In this document: positions 30,500 through 64,000 of the stretch, one piece after another
Layout of the letters: each line of letters opens with the position of its first letter
Position numbering within the stretch: position 1 is the first letter of the stretch
NCBI GenBank assembly: GCA_012845835.1
Contig: JABAKD010000019.1
Coordinates: 8,079,346-8,143,345, forward strand
From: Undaria pinnatifida
Taxonomy: Eukaryota > Sar > Phaeophyceae > Laminariales > Alariaceae
Length of the DNA stretch: 64,000 bases
Direction: 5' to 3'
Notes under the pieces: generated by a model
Told to the model about the DNA's origin: nothing
Databases searched by the model: none
What the model saw: the letters and a program-made list of their open reading frames with translations, nothing else
Made by a program: the position numbers and the translations under genes

Positions 30500-32605
30500 C
30501 CAACTACTTTGTTTCTCTACTTTGCTTCTGCTTACTACGTATGGCGTAACATCCATCTTGTACTCCCCCACCACCTCTCGCTCCACCCCTTCCACCGCCG
30601 ATGTTCGGGGCTCAGCCACGGCGGGCGGCGCAAATTGGGTTGTGGGCACCAACACACATCGCTTTAGAGCCCCGAAAACCCTCCCTGTACTAGCTTTAGG
30701 TGAATCTGTCAAAGAAAAAGGATGTTCAGCGGTGAAGGCGTTAAGATAGATGCCAGTACGGAATAACAAAATAACGTATATGGATCGACAACCGACACAC
30801 CCGACTAGCGAGGGCATTGACGGTTCGCGCTTCGCGCTCACGGCCTCCGGCGGCTCCTGTGGACGGTTGATTAGTATATGTTTGCACCAAGTGTGTGGGG
30901 TCAGGACCGTGTAGGATCACGTCGGGGTAGGACGAGGTCAGGGTGGGACCAAGAGGTATGTATTGTTTATATCGTTATTAATAGTGCACATAGATTGGCA
31001 CCAACGTGGCGGGTGTCCAGAACCCGTTTCACCTCTCCCTGTCTCCTTACGCTCTGATCTACTCTTAGCACCTAAGCCGGTTCCAGGCCCCATTTCCTCG
31101 CCATGGGTGTGGAGCTGTCACCCCCCCACTCATCATGTTGTTATGTTGATACGGCCAATCAATGCTGCTATTTGTATGCTGTGTTTTTCTTACCATCCTT
31201 TCTAGTATCTTGGCGCTTTTTGTTTCTCCTTCTCTCCCTCTCTAGGCGTGACTCAGAGCCGGGGTCACTGTACTGAGCAGGCTCTTGCACCTCTTCCTCC
31301 CCACCGCGGCATGCGCCTTTTTTTTTTTTTTTTTTTCTCGCGAGAAGACTTCAGCCCTTTCTTCCCTTGTTTGACCCGCATCGAAATGTTGCATTGCATG
31401 CTGGCACCAGGTACTATTTCTAGCAGTACACAATACATTTAGTAGGTGCATGATGTCACGTAGAAAAGGCATTGGGGCAGCATCAAAACGCACAGTACAA
31501 CAGGCGTATAAATACAAGCACAGCAGCAACATGAACATTTTGGCTGTGCTGTTTTTGACCCTCTTGTTTTTGACCCTCTTGGCAGGTGTTCTACTGTATA
31601 CGGAGTACATGGCATTCTGATATTCGTTGGTGCTGTGGCCCTTGGGCCGCGTCACCCTGTCTGTACATGGAAATGTCTCCGCGACGTTCTTTCCGAGGAC
31701 AACATTTTGGGGTCTGCTGTCTGTGTGCCTCTTGTTTAGGAGAAAACCGAGTATTATGTACAACAACCAAAATCAATTGATTCAACCAAATCCCAGATAG
31801 ATGTGGTGGTGTTTGCTACTTTTCCCAATGTGTGAGACGGTGACCAAATAACTCCTTTTGGGGGGGGCGCGTCCGAAGGGCGTTTGGTTCGTCAAAAGAC
31901 AATTGCTGACGTACTACAGCATCGACCGCACGCACGAAGTGGCCCGAGTTAACGTCGCGAGGTGTTTGTGCTTGTCCAGACTGCCACTAAAAACAATTTT
32001 GGGACTCCAGAGGGAGAAACGGCCGAAAGCAAAAAAACTGGCGATTACAACCATGGGCCACAGCTTACTTGGCAATAATCCGGGCCGCGCTCGGGTGCAT
32101 AGGGCATGTGTTCGAACTTTAATGTCAGGAAGGAACTGCGCGGCGCGCGGCGGACAGCATGATGGCGACCTCCTCGCGCTGCTCTATGCTCTTTCTCCTG
32201 GACGCTTGGAACTATCGCTTTTGTATCGTCGGTTTATTTTCGTCGCGGTCGCGATACTTGAGTCACGACCCCTTGGGGACGTGCAGAGGGAAAAAAGTGA
32301 CGACGACGAGTAAAATTGACGATGACGGCGTAGATAGGCCACTACTGCTAGTTGGCGATGGAAAAATTGGCGTCCGAACGACGACGCCAACAATGCAAAG
32401 ACTCGTATGGGACGGGCGCGGGCAGCATGATCCTTCTCGCACTGCTGCGCGGGGCTCACGCTGTGACTCGTAGACGATTAAAAAAATCATCAATTCGCAA
32501 TCATCGTGTTTTTTTTTGTCGCGATACGTGGGGCTCCACAAGGGGTTTATGAGAGCTGCACTGCACGCGCGCAGGTAGCATTGTGATAATTGTACTGCAG
32601 CTATA
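30500..32605. other. No recognised gene
   Basis: Open frames such as 31858-32313 have ordinary composition but no known motif and no splice context. A T run of about 19 is at 31318. A pair of similar blocks at 32150-32310 and 32420-32500 (GGACAGCATGATGGCGACC against GGGCAGCATGATCCTTC) hints at an old duplication. Confidence 0.4.
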
Positions 32606-32610
32606 TTCGG

Positions 32611-32789
32611 TAGGGCTCCCTCAATAAGGCGGTCTCGATAAGGCGTTATCCCTATACAAGGCGGTCAAAATCGCTCGGCGCGACTGAGGAAATACACTCA
32701 CAACCTGGAATGAATGAGGCGCGTCTTCCCTCTATAAGGCGGTCATATTGCTCTGGCACACCAGACCGCCTTAATGGAGGACCCCTGTA
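32611..32789. mobile_element. TA-bounded MITE (AAGGCGGT family), copy 4
   Basis: TAGGGCTCCCTCAATAAGGC opens and CCGCCTTAATGGAGGACCCC closes, with TA at both ends. The orientation is opposite to copies 2, 3 and 5. Confidence 0.87.
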
Positions 32790-33116
32790 GTGCTGTAGCG
32801 CGCCCTTTCCATGTGATAACTGCAATGGCTTGGCCAGATCGCACTCACCCACTCGTCATCGTTTTGGTCGCTATATGGGTCTCAAAAGGGATGCGTCAGC
32901 CGTCGTCTTTCTGAGCGATGACGTAGCGGTAAGCCAATTCCCTGTTGATGGGGAGTATCTCACATGCACATGCAGTGGGTATCCCGATTTAAGAGCGCCC
33001 CGTGACAAGCCGAAACGGGCGCTCTTAGTCACGCCTTTCTCGTAATTGTAGTGGACAAATATTCGGCTTTTAGTACCGCGGATATGCCGATTAGACCGCT
33101 TTTAAGTCTCGAATGC

Positions 33117-33437
33117 TAGAGCTGAGTAGGCAAACCTTAAGTCACCAACTAGTTATTAGTCGGACTAATAGCTAACCGTTTCCCGCTATCCGACTTACTT
33201 GGTTATCATACCTATCGGAGGGATTGTTGAATGTGGGAGGTTTTTTATTTTTGCCGGCCCCCTTCCTTCTGCCGGCGGAGGCTAATTTGGCTCGTTCCGC
33301 TCGCCTGACTGAAGTCGGCAAGTCGGCTGGGCCTCAGCTGAAATCGCCAGCCGACTTGCCGACTGCAAGTCGGTTAGTCGGCTAAGGGCACCTACCGATT
33401 CGGTACTAGTCGTGAAATTTGCCGACTCACAGCCCTA
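33117..33437. mobile_element. Possible hAT-like MITE with TAGGGCTG ends
   Basis: The left end TAGAGCTGAGTAGGCAAA and the reverse complement of the right end, TAGGGCTGTGAGTCGGCAAA, form an imperfect inverted repeat. The interior is palindromic around AAGTCGGCAAGTCGGCT. The flanking 8-mers TCGAATGC and CCGCATGG agree at 5 of 8 bases, weak support for an 8-bp duplication. Confidence 0.5.
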
Positions 33438-33564
33438 CCGCATGGTCTTATCTTAGGTGTCCTGAAGTCGGGGTGCACACTGTGGTCATATCGTATGTCA
33501 GAATTTGTCCAGCACGGAAGACCGAGCCGCAGGCGTTGTTTTCGCAGTGGTGGGTCTACGTGTT

Positions 33565-33740
33565 CTACCAGTAGTCTATTTGACGGAAATGTGTGGGTTG
33601 ACGGTCTAGTTTGTGTCCCTTCAAGACCTCGTTAGACGTATTGTACTGGTTTTAGTGTGGAGCGGAGCGGTCCTTGACGGTTGTCCGCAAAAAAAAGCCA
33701 AGAGTGCCGTCAACCGACATCTTTGACGTGAAGTGCTGGT
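33565..33740 (-). repeat. Dispersed repeat TCGGTTGACGGCACTCTTG, copy 2
   Basis: Reverse complement of 23925-24075: AAGAGTGCCGTCAACCGAC and ATTGTACTGGTTTTAGTG. The two copies face opposite ways. Confidence 0.8.
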
Positions 33741-33756
33741 ACTGGCCGGTACCATA

Positions 33757-33843
33757 TTAACCCTTTTCCAACTTTTGAAGCGTTTCTAGTCTAATTCCAA
33801 GTGTTCTGTCCTCATATCGGGAGTGCTGTGCTAAAAGGGTTTA
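33757..33843. mobile_element. TTAA-type MITE, about 87 bp
   Basis: TTAACCCTTTTCCAAC at the left and CTAAAAGGGTTTA at the right form inverted ends. The interior has CTAATTCCAAGTGTTCTGTC and CTCATATCGGGAGTGC. Confidence 0.7.
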
Positions 33844-34310
33844 CAGTACCTGGTAGTGTATTTACGATCATTGTTGACGCATGTCTGTATTAATACTGGC
33901 ATAATATGTAAATAGCGTGCCTGGTGAAGTGTGCACGGATGAGTCAGTGATTTTTTTCCGAACCAGCCCGAGACTCGATGGAGACACAGTCAGTAGGAGC
34001 CCCCCCAATGATGCGGCCGGGGTAAGTCGGTATCCCGATAATAATTACTTGGAATTTGTGTAGGCCCACTGTTGTCGCCGTGGTAAACGGGCTGTAGAAA
34101 ATTACGTTACTGTACCTCCTCAGAATCGCACCGACGTTTTTGGGGGCCATTTTACTTGGAATTAGTATTGGACTTTTTGTTGTTGCAGTTCTTCAATCCT
34201 GTGTGTAGATTATATAGGCCCGTCCAGGCGGTTTCGTGAGTGAGTGTGGTGTTGATCGTCCGAAGATCAGAACGTCTCCCAGGTTGAAGGCACGGCCCAC
34301 CCGATGCCAC

Positions 34311-34428
34311 CCCACCTCACCCCACCCCACCCCACCCCACCCCACCCCACCTCACCCCACCCCACCCCACCCCACCCCACCCTGCCCCACCCCGCCCCAC
34401 CCCACCCCACCCCGCCCCACCCACGCAC
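34311..34428. repeat. (CCCCA)n pentanucleotide microsatellite
   Basis: About 23 CCCCA units with CCTCA and CCGCC variants. Strongly C-rich on +, G-rich on the other strand. Confidence 0.96.
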
Positions 34429-34884
34429 GCTTGTGACATGCACCGGTATATCGTATACAGTCCAGGGTACCTGCGCACTACAGAGATGTCGGATTACCGC
34501 CAAAATAGCTAATTTTGCTAACGCGAAATACCGAAGAAAAAATACTATGCGCTGTTTTTGGAGTAATTACGGGTAATTTTGGGTAATTACAGGTAATTAC
34601 TAAAGCCCAAAGGTGGCAACGTGGCCAGCCCGCTAGAGAGAATTCTTGCATGAATTCTCCATATTTATGCCTATAAATATCTGGTATGTGGCTTTGGTGA
34701 ATAGGGGATAGGGAGTGTTACGTAATTACGGCGGCCCAGACCAATTTCTTACGTCACCGCTGATGTAACCACGCGCTAATGCCGCAACTGCGGTAATACG
34801 ACAACTTTGGGTGTACCACACTAATATTGGCATAAATAGAGCCAGCTCACAATACCGGCCCTGTCGCCAGAAATCTGGAATCGG

Positions 34885-34980
34885 TGGGGCTGTGAGTCGG
34901 CAGGATTTGACGACTAATAACTAGCTAATTATTTGGCGGCAAAACCGACTTGCCCACTGCAGTCGGCAAGTGGATTGGAC
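34885..34980. repeat. Single-ended relative of the TAGGGCTG element
   Basis: GGGGCTGTGAGTCGGCAGG, GACTAATAACTAGC and ACTGCAGTCGGCAAG resemble 33117-33437 ends. Confidence 0.55.
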
Positions 34981-35139
34981 GGTTTGATCCTCGTTTCTTA
35001 CATCGAGTTTCTTGTTTTTGGGCTCAGGCTGACTTTCTTGTTATGCGCGCGCACCAAAGCACACTTTTCTAAGGTATTTTTGGTCCCCAAGAAGACGCTG
35101 TTCCAAGTAGTATCATAGCGCAGAAAGCATACATATTTT

Positions 35140-35200
35140 ATATTTTATCAAATTATTTCAAGTACGTTGGCTGTGAGTTCGATAATAAATTTAGGCTTTC
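35140..35200 (-). repeat. CAGCTTGCAAAGATGAG family, truncated
   Basis: ATTATTTCAAGTACGTTGGC and TGTGAGTTCGATAATAAAT form the reverse complement of the family 3' half. Confidence 0.65.
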
Positions 35201-35439
35201 TGCACGCTTTTTTATTTCTTTTTTTTGGTCATTCCATGGCCCGTACCTAGGGTTATCATCGCCCGCCTCTGCAGCAGTAAACTAGCTTTCTACTCCATCA
35301 TGTCAAGGGGTCAACTTTCTTTAAAGCTTGGGCTGTGACTAAGCTGAGGGTTTTCCTTAATTTTTTCAATTTTTCGAACGCTGATTCTCTTGTGAGTTTC
35401 TTTCTGATGAACGGGCCGATACTGTACCCAGTACGGAAT

Positions 35440-36530
35440 ACACCTATATTGACTATACTTCGAGAACGATAGCTAAGAAAGCCAGGCACGCCTTTTTTTT
35501 ATAGGAAAACAATGAATTAGGAGTTGGGGTTCGTTTTAGTGAAGTTTTGCTGCTGTAGACAGTAGAATGTGCACCAATTATCGCATAAGAAATTCGAGCG
35601 TCGTTATACGGAAGTAAGTATAGACGCGAGCGAGAAAGCACCCATGCTCGGATAATAAATGTGACAGTCGTGATATACTGAAGTAAGGAGTAGACAGTAG
35701 AACGCAGCTATTCTCGGACAAGAAATATGGCAGTCGTGATTTACTGGATTAAGAGTAGACGGTAGAATGCACCCATGCTCGGATAATATATGTGAGAGTC
35801 GTGATATACTGAAGTACAGAGTATACAGTAGAAATCACCTATTCTCGGATAAGAAATTTGGGAGTCGTGATGTACTGAATTGAGTATAGACGGTGGAATG
35901 CGCCCATTCTCGGATAAGAAATGTGAGCGTCGTGATATATATACTGAAGTAAAGCGTGGACAGGAGAAAGCACCTATTTTTCTCGGATAAGCAATGTGGC
36001 AATCATTTTACTGAAATTAGTATAGACGGTAGAATGCACCCATTCTCGGATAAGAAATGTGAGCGTCGTGACTTGCTGAAGTACAGAGAAGACAGCAGAA
36101 CGCAAATATTCTCGGATAAGAAATGTGGGAATCGTTACACTGAATTAAGCATAGACGGTGGAATGCACCCATTCTCGGATAATAAATGTGAGCGTTGTGA
36201 TATATATACTGAAGTAAAGAGTAGACAGTAGAAAGCACCTATTCTCGGATAAGAAATGTGGGAATCGTTGTACTGAATTAAGTATAGACGGTGGAATGCG
36301 CGCATTCTCGGATAGTAAATGTGAGCGTCGTGATATACTGAAGTTAAGAGCAGACAGTAGAACGCAGGTATTCTCGGATAAGAACTGTGGGAGTCGTAAT
36401 ATACTGAAGTAACCCGCAGACAGTATCTCGCACCTTTTCTCGGACAAAACTCGGATGAGAAATTCGGGAGTCGTTGTACTGAAGTTTGTGTAGACAGTAG
36501 ATTGCGCCCATTCTCGGACAAGAAATCCAG
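35440..36530. repeat. Satellite array, about 66-bp unit with dimeric order
   Basis: About 14 units marked by CTCGGATAAGAAATGTG at 62-73 bp spacing (for example 35646, 35713, 35777, 35844, 35909). Two unit types alternate for much of the array: one with GTCGTGATATACTGAAGTA and AGTAGACAGTAGAA, the other with ATCGTTGTACTGAATTAAG and ATAGACGGTGGAATG. That gives a dimer of about 133 bp. Decayed traces continue to about 36840. No distinct spacers are present. Confidence 0.93.
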
Positions 36531-37329
36531 CGCTAGATCAGGTTTCTTAGTTTTCTCATTTTTTTGTCACAGGAAAATAACAAATGCGGACGCCTTTATA
36601 CTGAATTTAGTGTAGGCAGTGGAACGCGCCCATGCTCAAATAATACATCCAGCGTGGATCAGCTTATCTGTTTCTTATTCCAAGTCAGTCTGGCCGGCAT
36701 TTACTGGGACCTGACCTGAATTAACTAGCTCACCTCGCTGTTGCTGTTTTCTTTTAACAACAGGAAAATTCCGGATTCGTTACACTGAATTTTACTGTAG
36801 AACACAACCGTTCTTAAAATATGATATTCAGCCTTGACCAGCTTTCTTTTTTCTCGTTCTTGAGAAGACAATCTTATCGCAAGTTTCCTGTGTTACCTGT
36901 ATTAACCATTATGGGACCCTCTTATAATGGCGACCAAAAGAAATGACAATTGCGATCATTCCAATTGCCTGCCAGTAGCTAGCTCGTGAGCGCGCAGCAG
37001 TACGAGTAGGGTGGGGTCATGCGGCGCCCGTCCCGAACGAGTAGTTGCATTGTTGTCGTTCGGACACCGCTTTTAACCTCGCCAACCGGCAGTAGCCGAT
37101 GACGTAATCGTCCATTTTTCGTCGCCATTTTTTTTCCCGTATACTACAAGTATAACCAAGTAAAGAGGTTTAAGGTTGCCGCGGGCGTGATGCACTTTGT
37201 TTCGCGCTCGTGGCCGTTTTTTATTCTGGTCATCTCATATCTGACCCACAGCATAGCGGCAAGGCGCGGTCGCACGCCTTTTTTTCGCACTCGTATATAT
37301 AGGCGTATTTTCTAATCACATCTAACCCA

Positions 37330-37535
37330 CAGCGCAGCGATCCCACTGCTCGTCGATTTTTCATCGAGTGTTGCTAACTCACGCTCTCGCGCTTTCCGCA
37401 AGTCAATTTGTTGTGCACAAGAAAAAGTCCCCACGAATTTTGACGAGTATGCACTCGGCAGGACTCGAACTCACGAAACTGACATATACCAGGCTCGAGG
37501 ATAACCTGATACGCCACCGGCGCGACCGCGCTACG
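37330..37535 (-). mobile_element. tRNA-derived SINE, copy 2
   Basis: Reverse complement of 26370-26560, about 85-90% alike by eye: CGATCCCACTGCTCGTCGAT, GCTCACGCTCTCGCG-like sequence and GGACTCGAACTCACGAAAC. The box B lies at 37455-37470. Confidence 0.75.
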
Positions 37536-37597
37536 CGTGCTATGGGCTGTGTTGACGTGATACATACACTTTATCACCATCATGCCCCATAGATAGG

Positions 37598-37695
37598 GTG
37601 GCGGTGGTGGTGTTGGTTTTGGTGGTGGCGGTGGTGGTGGTGGCGGTGGTGGCGGTGGTGGTGGTGGTGGTGTGGTGGTGGTGGTGGTGATGGTG
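37598..37695. repeat. (GGT)n / (GGTGGC)n microsatellite
   Basis: About 30 GGT or GGC triplets. Confidence 0.95.
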
Positions 37696-38099
37696 CCCAA
37701 TGCTCAAGCAAAGCGTCTAGTCATGGTCGATGACATGCCCAGACCAGTGTCTCGGTTAACCATGTCATAGATGCCATAGTTGATGACGTGGTGTTGTGAG
37801 AAAAGTTGCAAGCTGCAACTACGGATGGTCGCGTGCGTGCCCACATTTTTTTCCCATTGGACCAAGAGAGCTGTGAAGAACGATATGATCTTTTGACGGT
37901 TGTCCTGCGAAAGGCATGCAAGTTTAATTCCCCAGTAAAAATATCTCCTGAACCACGGCTGCAGTTTTAGTCAAGAAGATGGGTTGATGGGGTGGGCAGT
38001 TTTTTTTTTTGTCGTGACCTTTCTATCCTAAATCTTGTACAATGTGGTGGCATATATTAACGAATAACACTGGTGGCGTAATGTTGAATAACACATGCA

Positions 38100-38200
38100 T
38101 ACCCTTGATTAGATTATTCGATGACGACGTTACAAGACATGTAAAAGTATCCTTGATTAGATTATTCAATAACGACACCACAAGACACGTAAGTATCACC
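38100..38200 (+). repeat. Tandem duplication, about 49 bp
   Basis: CCTTGATTAGATTATTCGAT with ACAAGACATGTAAAAGTAT, then CCTTGATTAGATTATTCAAT with ACAAGACACGTAAGTAT. Confidence 0.85.
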
Positions 38201-39393
38201 CAGTGTCACCCTCTCCCTCTACCCTCCAACTTTCCCCCTCCCTCCTCAAAACCCCAAACCACACCACACCACACCACACGCTGCTTGTCATTGGTCGCTT
38301 CGTAGGCCGAAGCAGTTACACGGTGGCGCGTATAAATACAAACTTCCGGCCTATCGAAACATCAAAGACGTTAAAAAAAAAAAAAACCATCGGCGAAGCA
38401 CAAATCATGGATTCCACGCCCCCTCCACTAGCAAACATCTCCGTAGAACAAGAGAAGGACACGCCCCCCCCGTCTTCTACGAAGAAAAAAAGATCTCCGT
38501 AGATTAAGAAGATTTGGACACGCTTCACACGTACTTCTGACTTGTGGCAAGAGATCTTCTTACGTGTTCGTTCATTACCGATTTTATCTCCAGAGATCTG
38601 CTATTTTTTCGATCTTGTGCTTCTACTACTGTACTACAGTACTTTTACTGCTACTACTACAGTACGTACAAGTCTGTTTCTAGGCTACGTACTACAAGTC
38701 TGTCACTTTGCAGCGGCTATTTGCTGTTGCTCGTCGGTTACTCTTGGAAGCAAGGAACGAGATAACAACAACATCAGCCAAGGCTGCAGACAGCTAAGCC
38801 AAGAGAAGCCAAGCCAGGCCAGCTAGCAGCCAGATCAACATATCCACTGCTACTAGTACTAGCTACTTTTAGTAAGACGACGTTTCAGCTAGGCAGCAAA
38901 GCCAAACCAGCTAGCAACGAGCTCAGCATTTCCACTACTACTACAGCTTTTCGAGGAGAGAGCGGGCAGAGAAGTACGCCCAGCTACATCGAGATCGACG
39001 TTTCCGCTTTCACTACTGCTGCTACCACTTGCTGCCTGGGATAAAGTGGACAGAGCAGCCAGATCGACATTTCTACTTCCACTACCTCATCTGCTTGCCT
39101 GGAAAAAAACACCACGCTATTAAAGCATGTCGACTTCGTGCGGGAAGCATCTGGTGTGTTTAGCCTCGCGCGCCAAGAAATGGAGTATACGGTGCTGCAG
39201 CGTCAGCGACGGCGGCGGCGGCACCGGCTCACAAAATGTATACCGGTATTTTGTTTTTTCGCCTGCCGGTACTATTTTTGCCGGCCTGCCTGCGTGCCTG
39301 CCTGTTTCTGTCTTGCCGCCAAGCCTGCTTCATTGCTTGCTTAATTGCTTTGCTTGCTTGCCTGCTTGCTTGCCTGCTTGCTCACTTATCTGG

Positions 39394-39437
<44 letters not shown>

Positions 39438-41230
39438 CTGTTTGCCACGGAGTATGGGCGTGCTTTTTTGTTTTCATACGTTGGTGTGTTTGTCGTGTGC
39501 TTGCGTGCTTTCGATCCTGTTGGAGCTGCCTGCTAGCCATATGGCCTGGTGGCCTTGCTTCACAATTTGCGTGCCTGCTGCTCGCCTGGTGGCCCGATGG
39601 CTTTGCTCCGCAATTTCCGTGTGATTTGTGTGCTCGTGTGCTTTATTTAAGCCCGACCGACCTGCCTGCCTGCCTGCCTGCTTGTCACGACGTTTTTGTT
39701 GGGGCAGATCCGAAAAAAAAATGCTCAGTTTAGTTGACTCTGCGTCGACGGCTGATCTTGTACCTTGTTCATGCTGTAGATATATCCGCGTGCTTGCTTG
39801 GATGTGTACTTGTATGACTCCAATCCGGTCGACCTGTCTGCAATTGACGTACTGGTGTTGCGTATGATATCCCACGCACCGGCTCACATAACATAGACTA
39901 CACGGTATTTGTTTCTGCCTACCTGCCTGCCTGCCTGCCTGCTTTATAGCTTGGTTGGCACAGACTACCCGGGTATTTGTATGTGTGTGCTTTTGTGTGC
40001 TTGTGTGATCCCGGTCCGACCGGCAGGCCTTCTAGTTGGTAAGTACCCCACGAAATGTTTGTTTTTTAGATACTGTTTTTTTCGTCGGTATATATTTATG
40101 TTTGAGTTTAGATGCGTACATCATGTATTGTACTGGACCGGACTGTTCCGTACTGACAGTTTTGTTTATTGTTCTTGCTGTTGCTACACGTTTTTTTTTT
40201 TAACCTGTTGTAGTGTACTAATATATGTACACTGCTTTTCTATTTACCCAGTTGTGGTGTGCATACCTGGTATAAGTTATACCTCTGACCCATGCAGAGA
40301 ACCCCGCTCCAAAGGGTTCTCTTGTATGTTGTGTACAATGCTACTGCTGTGCCTCCGAAGGTAGAAAGAGCTGGTGCATTCATTCGTGTACAGCAAATAT
40401 CCCTGTATAGTGCCGGTTGCCTTCTATAGTGCCTTTGAAATTGGTTCGCACAGATGGGAACACTCGGTTGTGGCAGTATGCAGATTAGTGCCGGTCGCCG
40501 CTATAATGCAGGTACTTACGGGTGGCACACACCGGCACTGTATCGGCACCACTAATGTGTATATGCCGCTCCCCAGCTGCACCGCCCCGGGAGACCCCAC
40601 GCCGCGCCACGCCCCCCCTTCCCCACCCAAACGTTATCTCCTGTTTAGGCGCCCGCCCGCCCGCCCGTGCCCGGGCCTGTAGGATCTCTTGCTCGTCGCA
40701 TGCTGCCCTTTATTTTATGCTAGCCCGCCCCGTTTTGATTTGCTTGCTCGCGATGTATACGCGTTGTGTGATCTGTGCGTGTTGTGTTCGCTCTGCTGTT
40801 CGCTCAGCGGTAGATTGGCTCTGGTTGTTGACGCCGGCTATTGGTTCTGGTTGTTGTTTTGGTTGTCAGCTCTGGTTGTTCGCTGTTTTCCGGCAGCGCG
40901 GGGTTTTGGGGTGAATAGTCACTATGTTTATTTTTGTCGCGAACTCTAACCCTAGCCTTGCCCGTACCGCGCCTTTCTCTTGTTCCTGTTTCTCGCTCTA
41001 TCTCTGTTGTTCTGTCTCTCTCTTTTGTGTGTGCTTCTCTCTTTTTGTGTATTTGTCTTCTTTTTTGTGTGGGTCCCTCGCTCGATGTCCCTCTCTCTTG
41101 TCACTTTATCGGTCTCTCTTTTGCATCGCCTTGCCGGCGGGTGAAAACGTTTCGTTTTTTGTGCTTGTTAAAAAAAAAAAACACTACGTGAAACAAAACA
41201 AAAACAAAAACAAAAACAACATAAAAACAC
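38200..41230. other. No recognised gene; CT- and CTTGC-rich sequence upstream of the MORN gene
   Basis: 39290-39440 is (TTGC)n / (CTGC)n tetranucleotide sequence, repeated more briefly at 39660-39685 and 39920-39945. 40970-41110 is pyrimidine-rich. Open frames here (for example 39127-39624, 39236-39733) are L/A/C repeats of the tetranucleotide. Confidence 0.6.
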
Positions 41231-41232
41231 AA

Positions 41233-41240
41233 TATAAATA
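41233..41240 (+). promoter_or_regulatory. TATA-like motif upstream of MORN start
   Basis: TATAAATA lies 26 bp before the ATG. That is so close that transcription would begin at or after the ATG, so it is only a weak candidate. An upstream non-coding exon is equally possible. Confidence 0.2.
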
Positions 41241-41265
41241 CATACATACGTAAAAATCCTGATAG

Positions 41266-63744
<22,479 letters not shown>

Positions 63745-64000
63745 CCATTTCTTTTGTTTTTTGTTTTTCAGCCTTGGAACAACGAAAAAAAAAAAAGATG
63801 GGAACAACAAAAAAAACGGTGTGAAGAGAAAAAAAAGGCTGGGAACAACACATGAAGTGGGAACGACGAAACAATGAGGGAACAACTAAAAGAACGGGAA
63901 CCCCAGCGAAAAAAGTGGGAACAGCAAGAAAAGGAGCCCCCTCCCCCAAAAGGGCGTGCTGGTAAAGACAAAAAACTATAAGTAAGTATCATAGTACTCG
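63745..64000. other. 3' flank of MORN gene with A-rich GGGAACAACGAAA repeats
   Basis: GGGAACAACAAAAAAAACGG-like units recur about seven times (63776-63935). No polyadenylation signal could be pinned down. Confidence 0.6.

Noticed and set aside
30303..30749. Open frame of 148 codons
   Set aside because: Its first third lies in a dispersed repeat (copies at 15.1 and 23.3 kb) whose other copies are not open in the same frame.
31507..31620. TATAAATA followed by a 29-codon hydrophobic open frame (MNILAVLFLTLLFLTLLAG)
   Set aside because: The TATA-like box is only 17 bp before the ATG, the frame contains a 15-bp tandem duplication, and nothing else supports a gene.
35440..36530. Regularly spaced repeats that might suggest a CRISPR array
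   Set aside because: The units follow each other with no unique spacers, vary in sequence, and lie in an intron-bearing eukaryotic segment without cas genes. It is a satellite.

Overview
The window looks like a repeat-dense nuclear chromosome segment of an intron-rich eukaryote. Exons are short, bounded by GT and AG, and sit in introns of up to about 5 kb full of microsatellites, poly(G)/poly(C) tracts and small non-autonomous mobile elements. The low gene density would suit a brown alga or a related stramenopile, but no marker settles this, so the lineage is an inference.

Two protein-coding genes can be supported, both on the + strand. The first (1977-5141) is the 3' part of a HAD-family phosphatase of the phosphoglycolate phosphatase / 4-nitrophenylphosphatase type. 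Its three visible exons splice in frame. The N-terminal exons with the catalytic DxD motif are not visible and probably lie left of the window. The second (41266-63744) is a MORN-repeat protein of about 360 residues. An acidic E/P/A-rich head is followed by MORN units that are each carried on their own phase-0 exon of 69 nt (once 72). One tRNA-Lys(CUU) gene sits antisense in its last intron, and a damaged copy with an Asn-type anticodon lies about 0.5 kb away.

Layout: 1-1976 holds degenerate tandem and inverted GATC-rich repeats. 1977-6420 holds the phosphatase gene, with decayed partial copies of its own exons in its introns and downstream. About 6.4-41.2 kb is a gene desert of mobile-element remnants: TRIM-like mini LTR elements with 4-bp target duplications and one nested insertion, TA-bounded MITEs, TTAA-type MITEs, a tRNA-derived SINE pair, a 17-copy short repeat, and several satellites including a roughly 66-bp array at 35.6-36.5 kb. 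41.3-63.7 kb is the MORN gene, whose introns hold long simple repeats, poly(G)-linked repeats and more decayed exon copies. The last 250 bp hold nothing recognisable.

The most unusual theme is repeated partial duplication and decay of exons in both genes. No coding transposase, reverse transcriptase or integrase was seen. All coordinates were read by eye, and repeat edges are good to a few bases at best.
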